Shown here in pieces: positions 6,606 to 14,274 of a stretch of 64,000 bases of DNA. The position numbers and the translations under genes are program-made. Source of the stretch: Amycolatopsis rifamycinica (GTDB lineage Bacteria; Actinomycetota; Actinomycetes; Mycobacteriales; Pseudonocardiaceae); the NCBI RefSeq assembly GCF_000695625.1, contig NZ_JMQI01000064.1, forward strand, positions 124,001 through 188,000, written 5' to 3'. Below the pieces are notes generated by a model that ran no database searches, was not told the DNA's origin, and saw only the letters and a program-made list of their open reading frames with translations. Position 1 is the stretch's first letter, and every line of letters begins with the position of its first letter.

Positions 6606-8236
6606 CAGGCGAGTAGCTCCTCGACGTCCGCCCGCAGCGCCGTCAACCGCTCCTGAGCGGCGGCGCGCGCGCCGGCCAGATCGTCGGTCACCGGGGCCAC
6701 CACCTGCAGGTACGCCTTCAGCTTCGGCTCGGTCCCGGACGGCCGCACGACCACGCGGACGCCGTCGCCGGTCAGCCGCACGACGTCGGCGTCCGGCAGC
6801 AGGTCTTCGAGGGTGACCTCGACGCCGCCCAGCCGGGACGGCGGCGTCGCCCGCACCTTCGCCATCAGCTGCCCGCGGACGGCGAGATCGGTGACCCGCA
6901 GCGAAACCTGGTCGGTCAGGTGGACGCCGTGGCGCCGCGCCAGCTCGTCGAGCACGTCCAGTGGCGTGCGGCCCTGCGCCCTGAGCTGCGCGGCGAGCCC
7001 GGCGGCCAGCGTCGCGGCGGCGATGCCGTCCTTGTCGCGCACGAAGCCCGGGTTCACGCACAGCCCGAGCGCCTCTTCGTAGGCGAACACCAGCCCGTCG
7101 CCGGCCCGGACCAGCCACTTGAAGCCGGTCAGCGTCTCGGCGTAGCGGGCGCCTTCGGCCTTCGCGATCTCGCCGAGCATCGACGACGACACGATCGTGG
7201 TGGCCACCAGCGGGTCCGGCAGCACCGTCCGATCCACTGTGGACAGCACGTGCGAGCCGAGCAGCACGCCGGTTTCGTCGCCGCGCAGCATCCGCCACCG
7301 CCCGTCCCGCTCGCGCACGCCGAGCGCGCACCGGTCGGCGTCCGGGTCGAGCGCGATCGCCAGGTCGGCGTCCACATCGGACGCCAGGGCGAGCAGCAGG
7401 TCCGTCGCGCCAGGTTCTTCGGGGTTGGGGAACGACACGGTCGGGAAGTCCGGGTCCGGCGCGGCCTGGGCGCCGACCAGGTGCAGGTCGGTGAACCCCG
7501 CCCGCTCGAACGCCGCGCGCAGCGTGTCGGCGCCGACGCCGTGCAACGCCGTCGCGGCCACCCGCACCGTGCGCTCGTGCCCCAGCGGCAGCGTCGCCAC
7601 CTCGTCGAGGTAGCGGGGCAGCAGGTCGACGACCTCGGCGCCGGGCGCGCGCGGCACGTCGGCGGCGGGCGGCGCGGCCTCGATGGCCCGCTCGATCTCG
7701 CCGTCGGACGGCGGGACGATCTGCCCGCCGGTCGCGTCGTAGAGCTTGTACCCGTTGTCCGCCGGAGGGTTGTGCGACGCGGTGATCTGGATCCCGGCCA
7801 CCGCGCCGAGCCTGCCGACGGCGAACGCCAGGATCGGCGTGGGCAGTGGGCGGGGGAACACCTTGACGTCGAACCCGGCCGCGGTCAGCACCTCGGCGGC
7901 GGCGGTCGTGAAGGCTTCCGAGCCGTGCCGCGCGTCGCGGCCGACGACGACCAGCGCGCCGGCGTGCCCGTGCGCCTTCAGCCACTGGGCGACCCCGGCC
8001 GTCGTGCGGGTGACGACGGCGACGTTCATCCCGTTCGGCCCGGCGCGCACCGGGCCGCGCAGGCCGGCGGTGCCGAACTCGAGCGGGCCGGCCAGCCGGT
8101 CGGCCAGGTCCACGGCGGCCCCGGGGTCGCTGTCCACCCGGGCCAGCACGGCCTCGAGTTCGGCGCGGGTGGCGGGGTCCGGGTCGGCGGCGATCCAGCG
8201 GGAAGCGGCGTCACGCAGGGTGGAATCCGATGTCAC
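6605..8236 (-). CDS. phosphomannomutase/phosphoglucomutase family enzyme
   Basis: Moves phosphate between C1 and C6 of a hexose phosphate, feeding polysaccharide and nucleotide-sugar synthesis. All four hallmark loops of the alpha-D-phosphohexomutase family are present: TASHNP with the phosphoserine at 154, metal loop DPDADR (297-302), sugar-binding FAYEEALG, and the phosphate site RPSGTEPK near the C-terminus. Length 543 aa fits the PmmB type. The start is GTG 8236, only 30 bases from the divergent glycosyltransferase start, so both promoters overlap. It neighbours purine nucleoside phosphorylase as in the deoD-pmmB arrangement of mycobacteria, so a role in pentose/hexose-1-phosphate salvage is also possible. 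Confidence 0.9.
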   Translation of the reverse strand: MTSDSTLRDAASRWIAADPDPATRAELEAVLARVDSDPGAAVDLADRLAGPLEFGTAGLRGPVRAGPNGMNVAVVTRTTAGVAQWLKAHGHAGALVVVGRDARHGSEAFTTAAAEVLTAAGFDVKVFPRPLPTPILAFAVGRLGAVAGIQITASHNPPADNGYKLYDATGGQIVPPSDGEIERAIEAAPPAADVPRAPGAEVVDLLPRYLDEVATLPLGHERTVRVAATALHGVGADTLRAAFERAGFTDLHLVGAQAAPDPDFPTVSFPNPEEPGATDLLLALASDVDADLAIALDPDADRCALGVRERDGRWRMLRGDETGVLLGSHVLSTVDRTVLPDPLVATTIVSSSMLGEIAKAEGARYAETLTGFKWLVRAGDGLVFAYEEALGLCVNPGFVRDKDGIAAATLAAGLAAQLRAQGRTPLDVLDELARRHGVHLTDQVSLRVTDLAVRGQLMAKVRATPPSRLGGVEVTLEDLLPDADVVRLTGDGVRVVVRPSGTEPKLKAYLQVVAPVTDDLAGARAAAQERLTALRADVEELLA

Positions 8237-8266
8237 CGCGACAGCCTACGGGCTATGGTCGGGGGA

Positions 8267-9430
8267 GTGCGCTTACTCTTCACCTCACTGGGGTCCTTCG
8301 GCCACACCTTCCCGCTCGTCCCGCTGGCGGTCGCCGCGCGCGAGGCCGGCCACGACGTCGTCTTCGCCACCTCGGAAGACTTCCTGCCACAGCTGACCAA
8401 AGCCGGGCTCGACACGGCGGCCGCCGGGCTCGCCATCAAGGACGCCTTCGGGCAGGCGTTCGGCCAGGTGTTCGGCGACGCGGGCCCGCCCGGCCCGCCG
8501 GGGGACATCCCGCGGGAGGTGCTGTTCCCGGTGGTCGCGAAGGTGTTCGGCGAGCTGATGCCGAAGCGGTTCCTCGCCGACCTGCTGCCGCTGTTCGAGC
8601 ACGTCCGCCCGGACCTGGTGGTCAGCGAGGCGGGCAATTCGGGCGGCGCGTTCGCCGCGCTGAAGGCCGGGCTCCCGGTGGTCTCGCACGGTTTCGGCCG
8701 CGTGTCGACCGGCGACCCGATGACCACGATGATCCGCGAGGCGATCCTCTCGCACGCCGGCGAGCTGGGCATCGAGGTCGGCGAGGACCTGACGTTCGGC
8801 GGCCCGTTCGTCGACATCTGCCCGGAGTCGGTGCAGGACCCGGATTTCCTGGCGCGCACCCACCGGGTGCCGCTGCGCCCGGTCGGCTGGAGCGAGCCGG
8901 GCGAGCTGCCGCCGGGCGTGCTGGACAAGCGGCGTCCGCTGGTCTACCTGACGCTGGGCACGGCGATGGGCCACGCGGGCGTGCTCGGCGAGGCGATCGC
9001 CGGTCTGTCCGGTTTGGACGTCGACGTCCTGGTCGCCACCGGCCCGTCGCTGCCCGAGGACGCCCTGGGCGAGGTCCCGGCGAACGTCCGGCTCGAGGCG
9101 TGGGTCCCGCAGGCGGCGCTGCTCCCGCACGTCGACCTGGTGGTCCACCACGGCGGCAGCGGCACGACGCTCGGCGCGTTCGGCGAGGGCCTGCCCCAGC
9201 TGCTGCTCCCGCAGGGCGCGGACCAGTTCACCAACGCGGACGCCGTCTTCGCGGCGGGCGTGGGCGACCGCCTGCTCGGCGCCGAAGTCACGGCCGAAGC
9301 CGTCGCCACCAAGGCGCGTCACCTGCTCACGGACACCGCGGTCCGCGACGCGGCCCGAGCCCTGGCCGCCGAAGTCGCGGCCATGCCGTCCCCGGCCGAC
9401 GTCGCCGCCGAACTCCCCACCCTGGCCTGA
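8267..9430 (+). CDS. UDP-glycosyltransferase-like (MGT/GT1) enzyme
   Basis: A 387-residue GT-B fold glycosyltransferase that would attach a sugar from an activated nucleotide donor to a small hydrophobic acceptor. The N-terminus RLLFTSLGSFGHTFPLVPLA fits the acceptor-domain glycine loop, and the donor-binding region carries VVHHGGSGTT and LPQGADQFTNA as in macrolide-type transferases. GTG 8267 is preferred over ATG 8255 because TATGGT (8254-8259) seven bases before it is a good -10 element for a leaderless mRNA and homologues begin at this point. A 59-bp palindromic element follows the stop. The acceptor is unknown, and no antibiotic gene cluster is nearby. Confidence 0.85.
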   Translation: MRLLFTSLGSFGHTFPLVPLAVAAREAGHDVVFATSEDFLPQLTKAGLDTAAAGLAIKDAFGQAFGQVFGDAGPPGPPGDIPREVLFPVVAKVFGELMPKRFLADLLPLFEHVRPDLVVSEAGNSGGAFAALKAGLPVVSHGFGRVSTGDPMTTMIREAILSHAGELGIEVGEDLTFGGPFVDICPESVQDPDFLARTHRVPLRPVGWSEPGELPPGVLDKRRPLVYLTLGTAMGHAGVLGEAIAGLSGLDVDVLVATGPSLPEDALGEVPANVRLEAWVPQAALLPHVDLVVHHGGSGTTLGAFGEGLPQLLLPQGADQFTNADAVFAAGVGDRLLGAEVTAEAVATKARHLLTDTAVRDAARALAAEVAAMPSPADVAAELPTLA

Positions 9431-9440
9431 GCCCAAGCGC

Positions 9441-9499
9441 CACTTTCACGTGAAAGTGACCCGGAGGAGTCCCCTCCACGTCACTTTCACGTGAAAGTG
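9441..9499. repeat. 59-bp double-palindrome intergenic element, copy 2
   Basis: Two perfect CACTTTCACGTGAAAGTG palindromes (9441-9458 and 9482-9499) in the same 41-bp phase as the copies at 2576 and 36348; the spacer holds a GGAGG/CCTCC stem. It sits exactly between convergent genes (glycosyltransferase ending 9430 and phosphorylase ending 9510), the position expected for a bidirectional terminator. Confidence 0.85.
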
Positions 9500-9509
9500 G
9501 CGGGCAGGG

Positions 9510-10289
9510 TCAGGCGCGGGAGACGAGCTCGCGCAGCAGGGAACCCATCTGGGTGGCCGCCGCACGGCCGGCTTCCAGGACTTCTTCGTGGTTGAGGGGT
9601 TCCCCGGTCATGCCCGCGGCCAGGTTCGTCACCAGGGACAGGCCGAAGACCTCGACCCCGGCCGCGCGGGCGGCGATCGCCTCCAGGACGGTCGACATGC
9701 CGACCAGGTCCGCGCCCAGCGTGCGCAGCATCCGGATCTCCGCCGGCGTCTCGAAGTGCGGCCCGGTCAGGCCCGCGTAGACGCCTTCTTCGAGCGACGG
9801 GTCGATCTCGCGGGCGATGTCCCGCAGGCGCTTCGAGTACAGGTCCGTCAGGTCGACGAAGTTCGCGCCGACGATCGGCGAGCGCGCGGTCAGGTTCAGG
9901 TGGTCCGAGATCAGCACCGGCTGACCCACCCGGAAGCCCTCGCGCAGGCCGCCCGCCGCGTTGGTCAGCAGCACCGACCGGACGCCGGCCGCCGCCGCGG
10001 TGCGCACGTTGTGCACCACCCGGTCGACGCCCTTGCCCTCGTAGAAGTGCGTCCGGCCGAGCATCACCAGTACGTTCTTGTCCCCGACCTTCAGCGACCG
10101 GATGGTGCCGCCGTGGCCCACCGCGCCGGGCGTGGTGAAGCCGGGCAGTTCGGCGAACGGGATCTCCGTCTCGCACTCCCCGATGACGTCCGCCGCCGGA
10201 CGCCAGCCCGACCCCAGGACCACCGCGATGTCGTGCGCGTCCACGCCGGTGCGCTTGGCGATGGCGCTCGCGGCCTCTTGTTCACTCAT
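9510..10289 (-). CDS. deoD: purine nucleoside phosphorylase
   Basis: Cleaves purine nucleosides with phosphate to the base and (deoxy)ribose-1-phosphate. A 259-residue trimeric-type enzyme: phosphate-binding VVLGSGW near residue 24, MLGRTHFYEGKG with the phosphate-contacting His, NAAGG, GPHFETPAEIRML with the purine-pocket Glu, GMSTVLEA, and the VTNLAAG loop. ATG 10289 overlaps the stop of the upstream ABA4-like gene (ATGA), making it the third gene of a coupled operon. The gene name follows mycobacterial usage; the sequence is the PunA/PNP trimer class rather than the hexameric E. coli DeoD. Confidence 0.93.
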   Translation of the reverse strand: MSEQEAASAIAKRTGVDAHDIAVVLGSGWRPAADVIGECETEIPFAELPGFTTPGAVGHGGTIRSLKVGDKNVLVMLGRTHFYEGKGVDRVVHNVRTAAAAGVRSVLLTNAAGGLREGFRVGQPVLISDHLNLTARSPIVGANFVDLTDLYSKRLRDIAREIDPSLEEGVYAGLTGPHFETPAEIRMLRTLGADLVGMSTVLEAIAARAAGVEVFGLSLVTNLAAGMTGEPLNHEEVLEAGRAAATQMGSLLRELVSRA

Positions 10290-10705
10290 GCGAGGGAGCG
10301 TAACCGGGCACTTCGAACCAGCAGGAAGAACACCAGCCCGAACGGCGAGAGGAAGATCGTCACCACCAGGATCGGGCTGACGATCCACGGCGAAAGGCCG
10401 GCCGAACGTCCTTCGAAGTACATCCACCGCGCGATGAACAGGTCGAACGCGATGAGGTGCGCCCAGACGAGCCCAGCGCCCCACGGCGTGGCCAGCAACG
10501 TCTGCAGGACGCCGAGGTCGGGCCGCAGCATCGCCCGTCCCCACTCGCCCAGGTGCGGCAGCACGAGCCCGAAGTAGCACACCAGCGGCAGCAACGGCAC
10601 CCACGGCGACTTCATGATCCGCGCGGTCCACCGCCACCGCGGGGCGAAGATCAGCAGCGCCCAGAACGGCGCCGCCAGCGGGAAGGCCAGGTCGAAGACG
10701 GTCAT
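10286..10705 (-). CDS. ABA4-like (DUF4281) membrane protein
   Basis: A 139-residue membrane protein with four hydrophobic helices, the conserved N-terminal FDLAFPLAAPFWALLIFAP, and VWAHLIAFDLFIARWMY in the middle. This pattern is that of the ABA4-like family, named after a plant protein needed for neoxanthin synthesis; the bacterial role is unknown. Both ends overlap neighbouring genes by four bases (ATGA at 10702-10705 and at 10286-10289), so it is translationally coupled to a larger membrane protein upstream and to purine nucleoside phosphorylase downstream, a metabolically odd grouping. Confidence 0.82.
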   Translation of the reverse strand: MTVFDLAFPLAAPFWALLIFAPRWRWTARIMKSPWVPLLPLVCYFGLVLPHLGEWGRAMLRPDLGVLQTLLATPWGAGLVWAHLIAFDLFIARWMYFEGRSAGLSPWIVSPILVVTIFLSPFGLVFFLLVRSARLRSLA

Positions 10706-11643
10706 CGGACGCGCACCGTGGCCCACGAGACCAGCCCGACCACCGCGGCCAGCAGCGCGAACGCGCCCAGCGTCGCCGCGTCCGGGTGCGCGATCGACTG
10801 CGCTCGCAGCGCCTGCCAGGTGACCAGCCCGATCAGGCCGGCGTACCCGGCCGCGCCGATCAGGACGAGCCGGACGCGGACGACGTCGTCACGCAGCCGC
10901 GGGAACCGCGCGGCCAGTGCCACCAGCGCGATGGCGAGCAGTGGCAGGGCCTGCAGGGCGTGCATGCCGACGAAGTGCGGGATCCGCAGGTCGCCGCCCA
11001 CCGTGCTCCAGCCGAGGATCGGCAGGCCGGGGCCGCCGTCTTCGAGCCCGACGGTGTGCCCGCCGACCATGTCCGGCCGCCCGCCGGTCTTCCACTGCGC
11101 GAGCTGCTGCGCGGTCGGGTTCGTCATCAGCTGGCCGAGCGAAATCCCCACCAGCGAGAGGACCGCCCCGGCCCGCACCGCCCAGTACGACGCGCGGTCG
11201 GACACCTTCGTGAACAGCATGAGCACCGTGAGCGCCAGGGTGGCGACCCAGAGCACGGCGATCATCGCGGCCATGGTGCCGAAGACCGCGGCGTCCTGCG
11301 GGGTGGCGACGTTGAAGTGGCTCGCCCGGCCGCGCGCGGCCTGGAACACCAGCAGGACGTACTCGGCGGCGAAGATGAGGACCAGGAGGTTCGTGAGCCA
11401 GTTCGCGGTGCGCCGGAACCGCGGCAGCAGCGAGACGAGCCAGCTCCAGGTGGCGAAGTAGAGCGCGCCGGACACCGCGAACTTGAGCGGCTTCGCCCAG
11501 AGCGGCGCCCCTCCCAGAGCCCGCTGGTCGAGGACCATGGCGGCCACGCACAGCACCGCCACCACCCCGAGTGCGGCGGCCGCGAACCCGGACGGCCGGT
11601 GCCAGGAGTTCGTTCTTCCCCGGAGATCGGCAAGGATGGTCAT
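10702..11643 (-). CDS. polytopic membrane protein of unknown function
   Basis: A 313-residue protein with about eight hydrophobic helices and no recognised catalytic motif. GGRPDMVGGHTVGLEDGGPG and IPHFVGMHALQALPLLAI form conserved-looking loops with His residues, as seen in some heme or carotenoid-linked membrane proteins, but that is only a hint. ATG 11643 has a good site GGGAGG just before it. The promoter DNA (11658-11700) holds three copies of a TATCCAT-like motif shared with the divergent MerR gene, so MerR probably controls this operon, which continues into the ABA4-like and phosphorylase genes. Confidence 0.75.
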   Translation of the reverse strand: MTILADLRGRTNSWHRPSGFAAAALGVVAVLCVAAMVLDQRALGGAPLWAKPLKFAVSGALYFATWSWLVSLLPRFRRTANWLTNLLVLIFAAEYVLLVFQAARGRASHFNVATPQDAAVFGTMAAMIAVLWVATLALTVLMLFTKVSDRASYWAVRAGAVLSLVGISLGQLMTNPTAQQLAQWKTGGRPDMVGGHTVGLEDGGPGLPILGWSTVGGDLRIPHFVGMHALQALPLLAIALVALAARFPRLRDDVVRVRLVLIGAAGYAGLIGLVTWQALRAQSIAHPDAATLGAFALLAAVVGLVSWATVRVR

Positions 11644-11657
11644 GGTTCCCTCCCAGA

Positions 11658-11700
11658 ATGGATAGGCAAGCTCTCCATTTTGGGAAGTTAAACTATCCAT
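11658..11700. promoter_or_regulatory. operator between MerR gene and membrane-protein operon
   Basis: ATGGATAG (11658-11665) and CTATCCAT (11693-11700) form a perfect 8-bp inverted repeat; a third related half site CTCTCCAT lies at 11671-11678 next to TTTTGGGA. The AT-rich block lies between the divergent starts at 11643 and 11758 and is the likely MerR target. Confidence 0.5.
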
Positions 11701-11757
11701 GCTGAGAAGTCTTCAGGGGTTTCCCTGAGACGGACCCCGGGATCGGAGCGGAAACGC

Positions 11758-12387
11758 ATGCGGATGGCCGAGCTGAGCGCCGAGTCCGGGGTGCCGGTAG
11801 CGACCGTCAAGTACTACCTGCGCGAAGGTCTGCTCCCGCCCGGCGAGCGCACCAGCCCGAACCAGGCGCGGTACTCCGCGGCGCACGTCCAGCGGCTGCG
11901 GCTGATCAAGGCGCTCACCGAGGTCGGCGGCCTGTCGCTGGCCTCGGTCGGCGCCGTGCTGAGCGCGATCGACGGCGACGAGACCCCGCACCGCACCATG
12001 GGCGTCGTCCAGCAGGAGCTGGCCGGGACTCCGCCGAAGGTGTCCGACGAGGATGCCGAGTGGGCGTCCGGGCGGCTGGCCGACCTCATGCGCCGGCACG
12101 GCTGGAAGGTGCACCCGCCCGAGCACCGGACGATGGCCAACCTCGTCGCGGCACTGGCGACGGCAAGGGAGCTGGGGCAGGAGACGCTGACGGAACGGCT
12201 CGAGGAGTACGCCGACCTGGCGATGCACGTCGCGGAACTCGACGTCCAGGTGGTGGCGCGCCTGACGTCGATCGACAACATCATCGAGGCGGGTCTGGTC
12301 GCCACCGTGCTCGGCGACCGGATCTTCGCCGGGCTGCGCCACCTCGCCCAGGAACAGGTGTCCCGGAAGGTGCTCGGCGGCGGCTAG
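11758..12387 (+). CDS. MerR-family transcriptional regulator
   Basis: A 209-residue regulator with an N-terminal winged helix-turn-helix: MAELSAESGVPVATVKYYLR followed by EGLLPPGERTSPNQARYS, a strong MerR signature. The effector part (from about residue 75) is helical and has no cysteine pair, so a metal sensor of the classical type is unlikely. ATG 11758 has GGAG upstream; ATG 11764 is an alternative. Divergent from the membrane-protein/ABA4/phosphorylase operon with shared operator DNA. The stop TAG shares the palindrome CTAG (12384-12387) with the stop of the convergent kinase gene, so the two 3' ends overlap. Confidence 0.88.
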   Translation: MRMAELSAESGVPVATVKYYLREGLLPPGERTSPNQARYSAAHVQRLRLIKALTEVGGLSLASVGAVLSAIDGDETPHRTMGVVQQELAGTPPKVSDEDAEWASGRLADLMRRHGWKVHPPEHRTMANLVAALATARELGQETLTERLEEYADLAMHVAELDVQVVARLTSIDNIIEAGLVATVLGDRIFAGLRHLAQEQVSRKVLGGG

Positions 12388-14150
12388 TCCGAGACGCTCA
12401 GGGTGCCCGCGACCCGGTCGAAGACGTCCTGGCGGCCCGAGTTCTCCTGCTCGGCGGGCACGGTGACCGAGAGGAGCCACAGGCTGGTGCCCGCCTGGAC
12501 CAGGTTCATGAACGTCACGCGGGTGCCGCCGCCCCGGTCGCTTTCCGGGAGGGTGCCGCCCTCGGCGAGGCGGTACGTCAGCGTCGTGCCCTTGCCGCCC
12601 GGCGACGGCGACGGCTCGGACAGGTTGAACGCGTTGGCTGGGTAGGCCTGCTTCAGCCAGGCGATGTACTCGCCGTCGTCGGGGTACTGGGCGAAGTACT
12701 TCTCCAGCCGCTCCACGCGCAGGGACCGGCGGCCGTCGGGGGAGACGTACTGGACCGCCGTGCTCGCCCCGAACTTCGTGGTGGTGTGCGGGGCGACGAA
12801 CTTCTGCCAGCCCTCCGGCACCTGCAGGCCGAACTGCCCGCCGTTGCCGGTCGCGTAGCTCGCGTCGCCGGACTGTTGCACCAGCGTCGGCGGTGGAACG
12901 TCGGTGACGCCGTTCGGCGTGCTCCGCGGGGCGGCGTCCGGCGGCAGCAGTGACTGGCCGCCGACCGCCCTGGCCAGCGCGAACCCGCCGCCCGCGGCGA
13001 GGAGGAAGAGCAGGATCGCCACCGCGACGAGCACGGCGGTGGCCGTGGAGCTGCGCCGCGCCGGCCGCGGCGCCGGGACGAACACCGTCGGCGGACCCGA
13101 CGTCGGGCTCGCCGGCGGCGGCGTGGGCGGGCGCAGGAACGGGAGCGGGCCCGGGTCGGCGGCGAGCTCGCTGCTCGACGCTTCGGCCTTCTTCTCCGCC
13201 TTGGCCGTGTTCTTCTCGGGCAGGACGGTCTTGATGATCTGGGTGTCGGTCGCGTCCGGCTGCGCGGACGTCTTCTTGCCGTCCGGGGTGCGGAACAGCT
13301 CGGGCCCGAACAGGTCGAGCGGCGTCTTCGTCTGCAGCGGGTAGAGCCGGTGCCGGACCTCGCGCAGGGTGATCCGCTGGCCGGGCTCCTTCTTCATCAG
13401 CGCGCCGATGACGTCGGCCAGCGGGCCGTCCTTCGGCTGCGGCACCTTCCCGTTGACGACCTTGCCGACCGTCTCCAGCGGATCGCCGTCGGCGTCGTAC
13501 GGCGGCGCGCCCTCGACCGCCGCGAACAGCGTGGCGCCGAGTCCCCACAGGTCCGCGGCCGGGGTGACGGCCCCACCGGAGGCGACCTCCGGCGCGATGT
13601 AGGCGGGCGAGCCGAGCATGATCCCGGTGCGGGTCATGGTCGCCTCGGAGACGTTGCGGGCGATGCCGAAGTCGGTCAGCTTGATCCGGCCGTCGCTGGC
13701 CACCAGGACGTTGCCCGGCTTGACGTCACGGTGGGTGATGCCGGCCGAGTGCGCGGCTTCCAGCGCGGACGCCACGGCGATGCCGACCGCGGCGGCCTGC
13801 CCCACGGTCAGCGGCCCGTGGTCGCGCAGGATGTGCGCCAGGCTGCGCGAGGGCAGCAGCTCCATCACCACGAACGGCTGGTCGTCCTCGCGGGCGACGT
13901 CGTGCAGGATGATCACGTTGGGATGGGAGAGCACGGCGATCGCGCGCGCCTCGCGCAGCGTGCGCTCCCGCAGCTCGTCCGCCTGCGACGCCGGGATGCC
14001 CGGCGGCACCTTCATCTCCTTGACGGCGACCTGCCGGTGCAGGAACTCGTCGTAGGCCGACCAGACGGTGCCCATCGACCCGGAGCCGAGCACCGAACGC
14101 AGCCGGTAGCGACCGGCGACCACTCGTGTCTCTTCGCTGGAGGGGGGCAC
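12384..14150 (-). CDS. membrane-anchored Ser/Thr protein kinase (PknB-like)
   Basis: A 588-residue Hanks-type kinase. Gly-loop GSGSMG (22-27), catalytic VAVKEM Lys44, HRDVKPGN and DFGIAR are intact, as is the GSPAYIAPE substrate segment, so it should be active. After the kinase domain comes an acidic/Pro-rich linker, one transmembrane helix (VLVAVAILLFLLAAGGGFAL) and a roughly 200-residue extracellular domain with no PASTA repeats; its PEGWQKFVAP and RRSLRVERLEKY pattern recurs in actinobacterial kinases of unknown ligand. GTG 14150 is the best start, since an upstream extension would run into the divergent mutA promoter. It converges with MerR at a shared CTAG. Confidence 0.9.
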   Translation of the reverse strand: MPPSSEETRVVAGRYRLRSVLGSGSMGTVWSAYDEFLHRQVAVKEMKVPPGIPASQADELRERTLREARAIAVLSHPNVIILHDVAREDDQPFVVMELLPSRSLAHILRDHGPLTVGQAAAVGIAVASALEAAHSAGITHRDVKPGNVLVASDGRIKLTDFGIARNVSEATMTRTGIMLGSPAYIAPEVASGGAVTPAADLWGLGATLFAAVEGAPPYDADGDPLETVGKVVNGKVPQPKDGPLADVIGALMKKEPGQRITLREVRHRLYPLQTKTPLDLFGPELFRTPDGKKTSAQPDATDTQIIKTVLPEKNTAKAEKKAEASSSELAADPGPLPFLRPPTPPPASPTSGPPTVFVPAPRPARRSSTATAVLVAVAILLFLLAAGGGFALARAVGGQSLLPPDAAPRSTPNGVTDVPPPTLVQQSGDASYATGNGGQFGLQVPEGWQKFVAPHTTTKFGASTAVQYVSPDGRRSLRVERLEKYFAQYPDDGEYIAWLKQAYPANAFNLSEPSPSPGGKGTTLTYRLAEGGTLPESDRGGGTRVTFMNLVQAGTSLWLLSVTVPAEQENSGRQDVFDRVAGTLSVSD

Positions 14151-14274
14151 CCGCCAATTGTGGCGTACGGGACCGACAGTCCCTGCAAGCTGGCCCCCAA
14201 CCCGGCCTCGTGCCGCCCCCGGCGCGACCAGACTCACAGGTCGAGCGCGGCGAGTGCCTCTACCATCACTGGTT

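Noticed and set aside
14160..14274. Cobalamin riboswitch before mutA
   Set aside because: The gap is 124 bases, lacks a B12-box-like core, and mutA appears leaderless.
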